Shown: in pieces, positions 24,706 to 33,716 of the stretch
How positions within the stretch are numbered: position 1 is the first letter of the stretch
How the letters are laid out: every line of letters begins with the position of its first letter
From: Desulfobulbaceae bacterium UBA2273
GTDB taxonomy: Bacteria > Desulfobacterota > Desulfobulbia > Desulfobulbales > Desulfurivibrionaceae
Length of the DNA stretch: 64,000 nt
Reading direction: 5' to 3'
Assembly (NCBI GenBank): GCA_002347095.1
Contig: DDWZ01000001.1
Coordinates: 1 to 64,000 of the forward strand
Notes under the pieces: generated by a model
What the model was told of the DNA's origin: nothing
The model's database searches: none
The model's input: only the letters and a program-made list of their open reading frames with translations
Program-made: the position numbers and the translations under genes

Positions 24706-26361
24706 ATGATACTTGCCGCCCTCTGCCCCCATACCGGCTCACCTGCCGCCAATGATCACCTCAAGAAACAGATTCAGTGGCTGCTCTTTTTCCGGGTGCT
24801 TTTTCTTTCCCTGATGCTGGGGATCAGCGTCCTGCTCCAGACAAAGGCGCCCTCCATCTTTCTCCCCCCCCTGCACTACCTTGCCTATTTCATTGCCGGG
24901 CTCTATGTCTTCACCATCCTCTCCGCCCTGATGGTGAGGATAATCCAATGCTATTCCCGCTTCGGTTATATGCAGATCACCCTTGACACCCTCCTGGTGA
25001 CCCTCCTGGTTTTTTCCACCGGCGGCAGCCAGTCCGTTTTCACGGTGGTATATTTTTTCCCCATCGTCATGGGAGCCTTCATGCTTTTCCGGCGGGGAAG
25101 CCTGCTCTTCGCCGCGCTGAGCACCCTGCTGTTCGGTTCCCAACTCTTTGTCGAATACGGCGGCTATGCCTCCCGGTTTGTCCAGACCTACCCCAGCCAT
25201 CTGAGCAGTTTCCAGATGCTCCTCCATTACTTTGCCATTTACAGCCTCACCTTTTTCCTGGTTGCCATTTTGAGCTCAATGCTCTCCACCAGGCTGCAAA
25301 GAACGGAAGCCGAGCTGTTTCAAACCGCAAGCGACTACGACCGGCTCTCCTTTCTCTACAAGCAGATCTTTGACGACATCAATACCGGCATTATCACCGT
25401 TGACGCCGACAGCCGGGTTACCTCCTTCAACCGGGCGGCGGAACTCATAACCGGGTACAGGCCAGGCGAGATCATCGGCCGAAATCTTTCCCAGATATTT
25501 TCCGGCCTGGAAATCCCCCTGCGCGACGACGAACGACGGCATATGACCACCCTCCCCCGAAGAGACGGGGAAACGATTCCGGTGGGATATTCCTGCGCCA
25601 GGCTCAACGCCCCGGAAGATACCGAAAACGGCTATGTCTTTACCTTGCAGGATCTCAGTCAGATAAAAAAGATGGAGGCCCAGGTGCAGCAGGCCGAAAA
25701 AATGGCAACCATCGGCGAAATGGCCGCAGGGATTGCCCATGAACTCAGGAACCCCCTGGCGGCCATCTCCGGAGCCGTGCAACTGCTGGAAAGGGAAACC
25801 CGGGACGATTCCATCAACAAACGGCTGTTTGACATCATCATGCGGGAATCAGACCGGCTGGATGCAACAATCCGCGACTTTCTCGTCTTTTCCAAGCCGG
25901 TCAACCCGGAAAAAGAATGGTTCTCCGTGCTCGCCCTGGCGCGGGAGGCCCTGGAAACACTGGGGCAAAACCCGGACTGGAACTCCGCCCTGCACCTTGA
26001 CCTGGAAATCCCCTCCGATCTCAACGGCTGGGGAGATCCGCAACTGATCAGACAGGTGCTCCTCAACCTCGTTGCCAACAGCGCCAATGCCTGCCGTACC
26101 ATGGAGAATGGAAGGATACTGCTCCGCGCCGAGGAACAATCCGAAAACGCCATTGTTCTGGAGGTCATTGACAACGGCATCGGCATCCCGGAAGATCTTC
26201 GGGAAAGAATATTCGAGCCTTTCTTCACCACCCGCGAAACGGGAACCGGGCTTGGCCTGGCCATTGTCCGCCAGATCGTGCATAGCCATGGCGGCACGAT
26301 TTCCCTGCGCGATGCCCATCCCCAAACCACTCTTTTTTCCGTCAGCCTGCCCCTGCCCTAA
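24706..26361 (+). CDS. PilS-like sensor histidine kinase
   Basis: 551 residues. Six membrane helices in the first ~200 residues (starting WLLFFRVLFLSLMLGIS, as in PilS), a PAS domain (~225-330; DDINTGIITVDADSRVTSFN), then HisKA with the phospho-His in GIAHELRNPLAAISGAVQLL (~350) and HATPase with NLVANSANAC, VIDNGIGIPEDL and TGLGLAIVRQIVHSHGG. It should phosphorylate the NtrC-type regulator encoded just upstream. AAGG lies at the right distance before the ATG. The genes could serve pilus or, given the upstream symporter, carboxylate control. Confidence 0.92.
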   Translation: MILAALCPHTGSPAANDHLKKQIQWLLFFRVLFLSLMLGISVLLQTKAPSIFLPPLHYLAYFIAGLYVFTILSALMVRIIQCYSRFGYMQITLDTLLVTLLVFSTGGSQSVFTVVYFFPIVMGAFMLFRRGSLLFAALSTLLFGSQLFVEYGGYASRFVQTYPSHLSSFQMLLHYFAIYSLTFFLVAILSSMLSTRLQRTEAELFQTASDYDRLSFLYKQIFDDINTGIITVDADSRVTSFNRAAELITGYRPGEIIGRNLSQIFSGLEIPLRDDERRHMTTLPRRDGETIPVGYSCARLNAPEDTENGYVFTLQDLSQIKKMEAQVQQAEKMATIGEMAAGIAHELRNPLAAISGAVQLLERETRDDSINKRLFDIIMRESDRLDATIRDFLVFSKPVNPEKEWFSVLALAREALETLGQNPDWNSALHLDLEIPSDLNGWGDPQLIRQVLLNLVANSANACRTMENGRILLRAEEQSENAIVLEVIDNGIGIPEDLRERIFEPFFTTRETGTGLGLAIVRQIVHSHGGTISLRDAHPQTTLFSVSLPLP

Positions 26362-26416
26362 AAAAGTGGGACGTCTGTATTCGTTCAATTTTTCATCTTC
26401 CATTCATCCCCTTTCA

Positions 26417-27256
26417 CTATCGCAGGGCGGCAATGACGGACAGGATAAGATAGACGGCCAGCCAGCCTGCGATGTACAGCAAGGATCTTCTCCGCCAGGG
26501 CTCCTCCGCTCCCACGAAGACCAGGGCGACGACCAGGGTACTCGGAAAGATCACCCCGGCCCAGAAAGGCTCGACGTAGCGCAACAACTCCTGCAAACCG
26601 AGCAAAAACCAAGGCCCCTGGATATGGAAGAGCCCGAGACGGGCCGGCTCCATGGGCGCTGCCAGGAAAAGACTGACCCCAACCGTGGCAAACAGCAGCA
26701 GGCTATGCTGAGCAAAGCCCACCCGGTAGCGGCGCAGATGATCCCAGCAGCAGATTCCCCAGACAAGCCCCAAGCCGATGAGATGATTGGCATACACCCG
26801 CTTCATGCCCTCGGCCTCGATGGCAAAAAGCAGCGAATTCAGCATCGCGCCCAGATAGGGAATGGACAAGGTGATGTTTTCGGCAATGACACCCGCAGCC
26901 TCGCCGGTTGCATCCGCCCGCAGGACATAGCCGGTAAAAAGAAGCAACAGCGCGGCAAGGACGGAACCGACCAGCAGAAACCATTTGCCGAAGCGCAGTT
27001 GCCGATCGGCCTTTGCCAGGATGATCGCCGCGAGATGACAGAGGGAGAAGAGAAAAAACAACTGGCTGGAATAAAAATGGCAAGCCCGAAAGAATTGACC
27101 GAAAGGGGCCAGCAGGTCAAGGGAGCTGGCGGAAAAAAATGGCGTGGCCGGGTCGTACTGGAGGGCGAGCGCCATCCCGGAGAGGACAGAGAGATAGAGG
27201 GAGACCAGGCTCATGCCCCCCCATTTCGTCTCGACGATAAACGTCCGGATATCCAT
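26417..27256 (-). CDS. Cytochrome b subunit of a Rieske/cytochrome b complex
   Basis: 279 residues from the ATG at 27256 (MDIRTFIVETKWGG); upstream open frame is the antisense of the Rieske gene. Helices B and D carry the four haem-ligand histidines: H60-x13-H74 (RACHFYSSQLFFLF...CH) and H158-x14-H173 (NHLIGLGLVWGICCWDH); the x14 spacing is the b6-type pattern. About seven helices in all, so it joins a b6-like half to a short subunit-IV-like part. The Qo-site PEWY tetrapeptide is replaced by QGPW in HIQGPWFLLGLQELLRY. It starts 4 bases after the Rieske stop. It should oxidise menaquinol; no cytochrome c gene is adjacent. Confidence 0.82.
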   Translation of the reverse strand: MDIRTFIVETKWGGMSLVSLYLSVLSGMALALQYDPATPFFSASSLDLLAPFGQFFRACHFYSSQLFFLFSLCHLAAIILAKADRQLRFGKWFLLVGSVLAALLLLFTGYVLRADATGEAAGVIAENITLSIPYLGAMLNSLLFAIEAEGMKRVYANHLIGLGLVWGICCWDHLRRYRVGFAQHSLLLFATVGVSLFLAAPMEPARLGLFHIQGPWFLLGLQELLRYVEPFWAGVIFPSTLVVALVFVGAEEPWRRRSLLYIAGWLAVYLILSVIAALR

Positions 27257-27260
27257 ACCC

Positions 27261-27698
27261 TTAATAGGTAACAAGGTACCCTTTGCCGTCTTGGCCCTCC
27301 TGCATGGCCGCCACCTGAAAACGGGGAAGATTTTTTTTGGCCGGGCCGCTGAGCCGGACGCCTTCCTTGTTGAATCGGCTATGATGACAGGGGCAGACCA
27401 AAACCCCTTCCTTTTCCTGGTAGTTAAGCCGGCAACCCAGATGGGTGCATTTCCGCGACACGGCCCAAGGCCCGGCTTGTCCGACGAAGAGGATGAAGTC
27501 ATGCTCCAGGACAAACCCAGCCACAGGCACCACCTTGTTCACTTTCACCACCCGTGGTTGTTTGGGGGCGCGGTACCCGAGAAAGCGTAAAACCGGATAC
27601 AACAGCAGGGCGCCGGCGCCCCAGCGCAGCCAGGACCAGGAACCAATCAGAAATATCCGTCGGGTCAGGGGTTTTGCTCGTTGCTCCGGATCAGCCAT
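27261..27698 (-). CDS. Rieske iron-sulfur protein
   Basis: 145 residues. N-terminal TAT-type anchor (PLTRRIFLIGSW then a hydrophobic helix), followed by a Rieske domain whose two cluster loops are CTHLGC (~residue 84) and CPCHHS (~residue 102), each giving one Cys and one His to the [2Fe-2S] cluster. It forms with the adjacent cytochrome b a minimal quinol-oxidising complex. The C-terminal half is short with GPAKKNLPRFQV. It lies 30 bases after coaD in the same direction. Confidence 0.93.
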   Translation of the reverse strand: MADPEQRAKPLTRRIFLIGSWSWLRWGAGALLLYPVLRFLGYRAPKQPRVVKVNKVVPVAGFVLEHDFILFVGQAGPWAVSRKCTHLGCRLNYQEKEGVLVCPCHHSRFNKEGVRLSGPAKKNLPRFQVAAMQEGQDGKGYLVTY

Positions 27699-27728
27699 GG
27701 AGGAGTATCCCGTAAGTGCTGCTCTCCA

Positions 27729-28253
27729 TCATGGCTGCAGGTACCGCGCCCGCAATTTTTCGCAGACATGGTCCGGCACCAGGCCGCTCACATCCCCGCC
27801 ATGCCTGGCTGCGTCCTTGATGATGCTGGAACTGATAAATATCCAGCGGAAGCCGGTCATCAGAAAAACCGTTTCCACCTCCCGCTCGATCCGGCGGTTC
27901 ATCAGGGCAAGCTGGAACTCGTAGTCAAAATCCGATACGGCCCGCAAGCCGCGGATAATCGCCTTGGCCCCTCGCTTGTAAGCAAAATCAACGAGAAGCC
28001 CGGAAACATCCACAACCTCGATCCGGGTTTCCGCCGCGGAAAAACAATCCTCAATCATCCTGCGCCGTTCATCCAGAGGGAAAAGCGGCTGCTTGGCAGG
28101 ATTGCTGGCAACGGCAATGATGATCCGGTCAAACAGGTTCAACCCCCGGTGGATGATGTCGAGATGCCCGTTGGTTATGGGATCAAAGGTGCCTGGATAC
28201 ACGGCAACCGATTCGGATGTGGCTTCCGAGACGAACGGCTCATAGTCAGTCAT
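27729..28253 (-). CDS. coaD: Pantetheine-phosphate adenylyltransferase
   Basis: 174 residues from the ATG at 28253, preferred over the GTG at 28268 because GAGG lies at good distance. Nucleotidyltransferase motifs YPGTFDPITNGHLDII (TxGH, residue ~19-34), the MTGFRWIFISSSIIKDAARHGG end region (ISSSxxK) and R/K contacts. It makes dephospho-CoA, the fourth step of CoA synthesis, and complements panC and panD found elsewhere in the window. An ~13-residue N-terminal tail precedes the core. It is 11 bases after the rsmD stop. Confidence 0.93.
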   Translation of the reverse strand: MTDYEPFVSEATSESVAVYPGTFDPITNGHLDIIHRGLNLFDRIIIAVASNPAKQPLFPLDERRRMIEDCFSAAETRIEVVDVSGLLVDFAYKRGAKAIIRGLRAVSDFDYEFQLALMNRRIEREVETVFLMTGFRWIFISSSIIKDAARHGGDVSGLVPDHVCEKLRARYLQP

Positions 28254-28264
28254 TGCACCCTGCC

Positions 28265-28831
28265 TCACGTGTGTTGGTAGAGCCAGAATCCGGCTTCTCC
28301 GTAACGGCGTTGGTCAAAACAGGTGAGCGGACCAACGGTTTTGGGATATTGCGCCGCAGCCGCATCTTCGAGAACAACAATCCCCTCGGCCCCGAGAAAA
28401 TTTCCTTCCGCCAACAACGCAAGCACCCGCTGGGCGAGCGTGCCTGAGTAGGGCGGGTCGAGAAAGACCAGGTCGAATCCGCCGACCGGCTTGAGCGGCG
28501 CCAAAAAGGCAAGCCCCCTGACCAGATCCCTTTGCAGCACCGTGGCGCGTTCGCCGAATCCGCAGAGCGCGATATTTTTTTCGATCAGATCGACAACGGA
28601 ACGCTGCGCATCGACAAAAACAGCCGACACTGCGCCCCGGCTCAAGGCTTCAAGCCCCAGGGCGCCGGTGCCGGCAAAAAGATCCACCACCCGGGCGCCG
28701 GCAACCTTGGCGGCCAGGATATTGAAAATCGCCTCCCTGGCCCGGTCGGAGGTGGGCCGAATCAGCTCGCCAAAACGCTGACCCGGCGCCAGCAGCTTGC
28801 GCCCGCGGGCGCTGCCGCTGATGATCCGCAA
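28265..28831 (-). CDS. rsmD: 16S rRNA (guanine966-N2)-methyltransferase
   Basis: 188 residues starting with a TTG codon directly after the asd TAA; the MRIISGSARGRKL start matches the family so TTG is accepted. SAM motif VDLFAGTGALGLEALSRGA (~residues 51-69) and catalytic DPPY in LVFLDPPYSG (~residue 125). RsmD modifies the small-subunit rRNA. The rsmD-coaD pairing is common in bacteria. Confidence 0.92.
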   Translation of the reverse strand: MRIISGSARGRKLLAPGQRFGELIRPTSDRAREAIFNILAAKVAGARVVDLFAGTGALGLEALSRGAVSAVFVDAQRSVVDLIEKNIALCGFGERATVLQRDLVRGLAFLAPLKPVGGFDLVFLDPPYSGTLAQRVLALLAEGNFLGAEGIVVLEDAAAAQYPKTVGPLTCFDQRRYGEAGFWLYQHT

Positions 28832-29860
28832 TTACAGATAATCCCGGATAAGGACCTCGGCGATCTGCACCGCGTTGAGTGCAGCGCCCTTGAGGATATT
28901 GTCGGACACCACCCAGAGGTTGATCCCGTTGGCAATGGACTCATCCTCCCGAATACGGCCCACCAGGGTCTCGAACTTGCCGGCGCAGTCAACGGCCATC
29001 GGGTATTGGCCCAGGGTGGGCTCATCAACCAGCTTTACACCTGGGGCGTTTTTCAGCAGGGCCTTGACCTCCGCCGCGGAGATCTTCTTCTCGGTTTCGA
29101 TATTGACCGACTCGGAATGGCCGTAGAAAACCGGAACCCGCACCGTGGTGGCGGTAACGCCGATGGTAGGGTCTTCAAACATCTTGCGGGTTTCGTTGAC
29201 CATCTTCATCTCTTCCTTGGTGTAGCCGTTCTCTAGGAAGCTGTCGATCTGGGGCAGGCAGTTGAAGGCGATCTGGTGCGGGTACACGCTATGGGTCATG
29301 GGCTTGCCCGCCGCATAATCCTGGATCTGCTGCTTGAGTTCGTCAATGGCCTTGGCCCCGGTGCCGGAAACCGCCTGGTAGGTGGAAACCACGATCCGTT
29401 TGATCCGCACCTTGTCGTGGATGGGTTTCAAGGCCACCAGCATCTGGATCGTGGAGCAGTTCGGATTGGCGATGATGCCCCGTTTTTTATACTGGGCAAT
29501 GGCATGGGGATTCACCTCGGGCACCACCAGGGGGATCTCCGGGTCCATGCGGTAGGCGCTGGAGTTATCAACCACCACGGCCCCTGCCGCCGCGGCAGCC
29601 GGAGCAAAATCAAAAGACCGGGTAGCGCCCGCGGAAAAAAGGGCAATATCGATCCCGGCAAAGGCATCCTTGCTCAAAAGCTGAACCGGAATCTCCTTGC
29701 CCTTGAAGGTAAGAGTTTTGCCCACGGAGCGCTCCGAGGCAAGCAAGCGCAGTTCGTCCAGGGGAAAATCCCTGCGCGCCAAGACATCAAGCATGGCGCC
29801 GCCTACAGCGCCGGTGGCGCCGGCAACAGCAACATTGAATTTCTTTTTTGCAGCAGTCAT
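28832..29860 (-). CDS. asd: Aspartate-semialdehyde dehydrogenase
   Basis: 342 residues from the ATG at 29860. NADP-binding AVAGATGAVGGAMLDVLARR at the N-terminus, active-site Cys in NPNCSTIQMLVAL (~residue 130), AVSGTGAKAIDEL, and the substrate-binding VPVFYGHSESV. It reduces aspartyl phosphate to aspartate semialdehyde for lysine, methionine and threonine. The semialdehyde is also the substrate proposed for the COG1900 homocysteine protein encoded at 42.4-43.5 kb. AAGGGA lies upstream. Confidence 0.95.
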   Translation of the reverse strand: MTAAKKKFNVAVAGATGAVGGAMLDVLARRDFPLDELRLLASERSVGKTLTFKGKEIPVQLLSKDAFAGIDIALFSAGATRSFDFAPAAAAAGAVVVDNSSAYRMDPEIPLVVPEVNPHAIAQYKKRGIIANPNCSTIQMLVALKPIHDKVRIKRIVVSTYQAVSGTGAKAIDELKQQIQDYAAGKPMTHSVYPHQIAFNCLPQIDSFLENGYTKEEMKMVNETRKMFEDPTIGVTATTVRVPVFYGHSESVNIETEKKISAAEVKALLKNAPGVKLVDEPTLGQYPMAVDCAGKFETLVGRIREDESIANGINLWVVSDNILKGAALNAVQIAEVLIRDYL

Positions 29861-29945
29861 TGTGTACAATCCCTTACGGACAGCAGCCGGGGATCGCCCG
29901 GCAATTAAAAAATATCAGCAGGTTACAAACACGAGGTGTAATGCG

Positions 29946-31478
29946 TTAGCTTCCCTGCCGCATGGTTTCTCTTTTCAAAAACACCAACCGGTTCAGGCCG
30001 TTGAGATAGGCCTTGGCCGCGGCGGTGATGATATCAGGGTCCGCCCCCTGCCCCACCACAACCTTACCCTCGTCCTCAATACGGACCAGCACCTCGCCTT
30101 GGGCATCGGTGCCGCCGGAGATGGAGCTCACCGAAAAATAGAGGAGCTTGCTCTTGGTCTGGGTCAGATCGGCAATGGCCCGAAAACAGGCGTCGATAGG
30201 GCCGATGCCGATGCAGGCCTTCTCCTGCTCCTTGCCGTCGATGAGCAACCGCACCGCGGCGGTGGGCAGGCTTTTGTTGCCGCTCATCGCCCCGAGATGC
30301 ACCAAGGAAAACGTTTCGGTGATCCGCAGCACCTCATCCATGAGAATGGCCTCGAGATCCTCGTCCAGCATCTCCTTCTTGAGGTCGGCCACCTCCTTGA
30401 ACCTGGCAAACACCCGGTCCAGTTCATCGTCCTTAAGGCTGTACCCCATGGCCGCAATGCGATCCTTCAGGGCATGCCGGCCGGAATGCTTGCCGAGCAC
30501 GATGTTGCCGGTGGAGATCCCAATATCCGCCGGATTCATGATCTCGTAGGTGGTCCGCTCCTTGAGCACCCCGTCCTGGTGGATTCCGGACTCGTGGGCA
30601 AAGGCATTGGCCCCAACAATGGCCTTGTTGGCCTGCACCGCCATGCCGGTGATGGTGGAAACCAGCCGACTGGTGGGATAGATGTGCTCGGTGACGATAT
30701 CGGTATGGACCTGCATCTGGTCGGCGCGGGTGCGGATGACCATGACCAGCTCTTCCATGGCCGTGTTGCCCGCCCTTTCCCCGAGACCGTTGATGGTGGA
30801 CTCCACCTGCCGCGCGCCATGGTTGATGGCGGCCAGCGAATTGGCCACAGCCAGACCGAGATCATTGTGGCAATGCACACTGAGGACAGCCTTGTGGATA
30901 TTGGGGATGTGCTCGATGAGATAGCCGATCTTGCGGCCGAATTCATCGGGCAGGGCATAGCCGGTGGTATCCGGGAAATTCAGGGTCGTGGCCCCTGCTT
31001 CGATCACCGCGCTGAAAACCTTGCAGACAAAATCAAGGTCGCTGCGCGAGGCATCTTCAGCGGAAAACTCCACGTTGCTCGTGTATTTGGCGGCATGCTT
31101 CACCGAGGCCACGGCCAGTTCCAGCACCTGCTCGCGGCTCATCTTCAGCTTGTGCTTGAGATGGATGTCCGAGGTGGCCAGAAAGGTGTGGATCCTGGGG
31201 TTTTCCCCGGCCTTGAGCGCCTCCCAGGCCCGGTCGATATCCTTGACATTACAGCGGGCAAGAGCCGCGATCTGCGCACCCCGGACATGCTCGGCGATAT
31301 TGCGCACGCACTCGAAATCCCCGGGCGAGGCCACGGGAAACCCCGCTTCAATCACATCCACCTTCAGCTTGACCAACTGCTGGGCCAGGCGGAATTTTTC
31401 CTGCATATTCATGCTTGCGCCGGGCGACTGCTCGCCATCACGCAAGGTGGTGTCGAAAATAATTATTTTATCAGCCAT
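29946..31478 (-). CDS. leuA: 2-isopropylmalate synthase
   Basis: 510 residues. DTTLRDGEQSPGASM at the N-terminus, metal-binding HxH in SVHCHNDLGLAVANSLAAI (~residue 200), NGLGERAGNTAMEELVM, and a C-terminal leucine-regulatory domain (~residues 385-505, LVHLGAMSGN...). It condenses 2-ketoisovalerate with acetyl-CoA, committing to leucine. Length and the full regulatory domain fit LeuA rather than homocitrate or citramalate synthases, though the latter are near relatives. It is co-directional with ilvB-ilvH-psd-pssA upstream. Confidence 0.93.
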   Translation of the reverse strand: MADKIIIFDTTLRDGEQSPGASMNMQEKFRLAQQLVKLKVDVIEAGFPVASPGDFECVRNIAEHVRGAQIAALARCNVKDIDRAWEALKAGENPRIHTFLATSDIHLKHKLKMSREQVLELAVASVKHAAKYTSNVEFSAEDASRSDLDFVCKVFSAVIEAGATTLNFPDTTGYALPDEFGRKIGYLIEHIPNIHKAVLSVHCHNDLGLAVANSLAAINHGARQVESTINGLGERAGNTAMEELVMVIRTRADQMQVHTDIVTEHIYPTSRLVSTITGMAVQANKAIVGANAFAHESGIHQDGVLKERTTYEIMNPADIGISTGNIVLGKHSGRHALKDRIAAMGYSLKDDELDRVFARFKEVADLKKEMLDEDLEAILMDEVLRITETFSLVHLGAMSGNKSLPTAAVRLLIDGKEQEKACIGIGPIDACFRAIADLTQTKSKLLYFSVSSISGGTDAQGEVLVRIEDEGKVVVGQGADPDIITAAAKAYLNGLNRLVFLKRETMRQGS

Positions 31479-31536
31479 CGCTTCTTCACTCCTCTCAGCT
31501 CGGGCAGCGGAAGAAGAATGCCGCCTGCAATCGAGC

Positions 31537-32310
31537 TTATACCGAAGGTTCCTGTTCTTTTGCGGCAGGCTTCCTGCCCTTCACCACCAAACGATACCCC
31601 GCCGCCAGCGGTCCGGATAGAACGTAGGCCGCTCCCAAAACAAAAAGGGTAACCTGTGGTTCCGCAGCCAGAATCATGATGAGAACAACCAACCCAACCA
31701 GAACCTGAAATTTCTTGACCCCCTCGGTTTCCGCATGCTTGAAGCTCTGATATTTCACGGAACTGACCATGAGATAGGAAAGTCCGTAAACGGTTACCAA
31801 CACCATGAAATTTCTCAAGGTGCCGCTGAACTCAAAGAAACTGCAAAACAGTACGGATGCGGCGATCATCCCTCCGGCGGCTGGGCACGGCAACCCCGTG
31901 AATTCGTTCTTGGTCGAAGTGGTGTCCTGGCTGTTGAAACGGGCCAGGCGCAAGGCGGTGGTCGCCACATAGAGAAAGGCCGCCAGCCAACCATACCGGC
32001 CGTAGGGCCGCAGCACCCACTCGTAGGCCAAAAGTGCCGGGGCCACGCCAAAGGCCACCAGATCGCACAGGGAATCATACTCCATGCCGAATTTGCTGGT
32101 CGTCCCGGTAAGACGCGCAACCCTGCCATCCAAGCCGTCAAAAACCGCGGAAATAATAATCGCCACGGCGGCATGAAAATATTGGCCGTTGATCGCGGCA
32201 ACGATGGCGTAAAACCCGCTGAACAGACTTGCCGTGGTAATAACACTGGGCAACAGACAGATTTTTCCCTTTGAGGAAATTACATCTTCGGCTTCATGGT
32301 GCCTGTTCAT
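31537..32310 (-). CDS. pssA: CDP-diacylglycerol-serine O-phosphatidyltransferase
   Basis: 257 residues, multi-pass membrane protein. CDP-alcohol phosphatidyltransferase signature DGLDGRVARLTGTTSKFGME followed by YDSLCDLVAFG, with the D-G-x2-A-R-x8-G-x3-D-x3-D spacing, at about residues 58-85. It makes phosphatidylserine, the substrate of psd located directly upstream. GGGAGGAAAAGG provides a strong ribosome site. Confidence 0.93.
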   Translation of the reverse strand: MNRHHEAEDVISSKGKICLLPSVITTASLFSGFYAIVAAINGQYFHAAVAIIISAVFDGLDGRVARLTGTTSKFGMEYDSLCDLVAFGVAPALLAYEWVLRPYGRYGWLAAFLYVATTALRLARFNSQDTTSTKNEFTGLPCPAAGGMIAASVLFCSFFEFSGTLRNFMVLVTVYGLSYLMVSSVKYQSFKHAETEGVKKFQVLVGLVVLIMILAAEPQVTLFVLGAAYVLSGPLAAGYRLVVKGRKPAAKEQEPSV

Positions 32311-32404
32311 GTCCTTTTCCTCCCGATTATAATTACAAACCGCGCCATGTCCGCACGCTTACCCTGGGTAGTATATTGAAAAAATGCCTTTCTGCATAGG
32401 GGTA

Positions 32405-33049
32405 TCAAGGGAGATAGCCGAGAATCGTCTCGCCGGCCCGTACTTTCTGACCCACCGAGACCTCCAGTTGAGTCTGCTGCGGAAGATAGAGGTCAACCCG
32501 GGAACCAAAACGAATCAGGCCGAAACGCTCTCCGCGCATCAACCTGTCCCCCTTGCCCGCCCAACAGACAATCCGCCGGGCAATGAGACCTGCCACCTGC
32601 ACCACCGCAATCTTGCGATTGCTCCGGGTTTCAAGGGTCAGAGCGCAGGCTTCATTTTCCAAGGCCCCGCGTTCGGTATTGGCCGAAAAAAACATGCCCG
32701 GGGAATACTGCACCTGGGTCACGGTGCCCGGACAGGGCGCCCTGTTCACATGCACATTAAAGACATTCATGAAGATGCTCACTTTATAGACATGCTCCTT
32801 TACGAACCTGTCGTCAAACACCTTCTCGATGAGGATAACCTTGCCGTCCGCCGGCGAAACCAGCACATCCTCATCCTCCGGGATTACCCGTTCCGGATCC
32901 CGGAAAAAATAGAGGACAAAAGCCGTGGTGAACAAGGCCAGCAAGGCGCTGCAATCATAGTCCAGAATGGCAAGGACCAGGGTGGTCAAGGCCGCAAAAC
33001 CGATGAATGGGTATCCTTCAAGGGCCACAGGAACTTGTGGTTTTTTCAT
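32405..33049 (-). CDS. psd: Phosphatidylserine decarboxylase, short form
   Basis: 214 residues from the ATG at 33049 preceded by AGGAAACCC. Two N-terminal helices, FFRDPERVIPEDEDVLVSPA, VFNVHVNRAPCPGTV, and the self-cleavage site in LIRFGSRVDLYLP near residue 180, where cleavage before the Ser creates the pyruvoyl group. It converts phosphatidylserine to phosphatidylethanolamine. Together with pssA it forms the phosphatidylethanolamine branch, embedded within branched-chain amino-acid genes. Confidence 0.92.
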   Translation of the reverse strand: MKKPQVPVALEGYPFIGFAALTTLVLAILDYDCSALLALFTTAFVLYFFRDPERVIPEDEDVLVSPADGKVILIEKVFDDRFVKEHVYKVSIFMNVFNVHVNRAPCPGTVTQVQYSPGMFFSANTERGALENEACALTLETRSNRKIAVVQVAGLIARRIVCWAGKGDRLMRGERFGLIRFGSRVDLYLPQQTQLEVSVGQKVRAGETILGYLP

Positions 33050-33102
33050 GGGTTTCCTGTCTCGCTGCAAAATGGTTTCTTGAGGCCCGGATCGTTTCGG
33101 TC

Positions 33103-33148
33103 CATATAAAAATGAACTGACAGGCCGCGATCACAGCCTGTCAGTTCA
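33103..33148 (-). terminator. Terminator between ilvH and psd
   Basis: A 13-bp perfect stem (TGAACTGACAGGC / GCCTGTCAGTTCA) with a 10-base loop, followed on the minus strand by ATTTTTATA. It ends or attenuates the ilvBH message before psd. Confidence 0.8.
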
Positions 33149-33176
33149 CCTGTAAACCCTGGCTGACCGGAACCGG

Positions 33177-33659
33177 TTACGACTTTTGCGCCCGGGTCAT
33201 GGCAATGGTGCCGGAACGGACAATCTCCTGGATGCCGATGGGACGCAGGATATCAATCACCGCCTGGAGTTTGCTTGCCTTGCCGGTAACCTCCACCACA
33301 TAGCTCTTCGGCCCGACGTCAATGACCTTGCCACGGAAGATGTCGATTATCCGCAACACCTCGGCTCGGGTGTGCGCCTCGGCCTTTACCCGGATCAGGG
33401 CCATCTCCCGCTCCACATTATCATGCTCACACATATCGGTGACCTTGATAACGTCGATGAGCTTGTGGAGCTGCTTGGTGATCTGCTCAATGATGGTATC
33501 CTCGCCGGAGGTCACCAGGGTCAAGCAGGAAACATCCGGCTCAAGGGTCTGGGCCACGGACAGGCTCTCAATGTTGAAGCCCCTGCCACTGAAAAGGCCG
33601 GTGACTCGGGACAAAACTCCAGGTTTATTTTGCAACAGTACGGAAATGGTATGTTTCAT
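33177..33659 (-). CDS. ilvH: Acetolactate synthase small subunit
   Basis: 160 residues. N-terminal ACT domain (HTISVLLQNKPGVLSRVTGL, GRGFNIESLSVAQT) and C-terminal domain with ALIRVKA and IVRSGTIAMTR at the end. It binds valine and regulates the IlvB catalytic subunit encoded 57 bases upstream. Confidence 0.94.
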   Translation of the reverse strand: MKHTISVLLQNKPGVLSRVTGLFSGRGFNIESLSVAQTLEPDVSCLTLVTSGEDTIIEQITKQLHKLIDVIKVTDMCEHDNVEREMALIRVKAEAHTRAEVLRIIDIFRGKVIDVGPKSYVVEVTGKASKLQAVIDILRPIGIQEIVRSGTIAMTRAQKS

Positions 33660-33716
33660 CGCGCTATCCTTAAGTTACCCTTGTAAGCAAAGAAGACGGC
33701 CCCAGATCAGCAACCC

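Noticed and set aside
29697..31652. A 651-codon plus-strand frame opposite leuA and asd
   Set aside because: leuA and asd are unmistakable on the minus strand; the antisense protein has no domain and no ribosome site.
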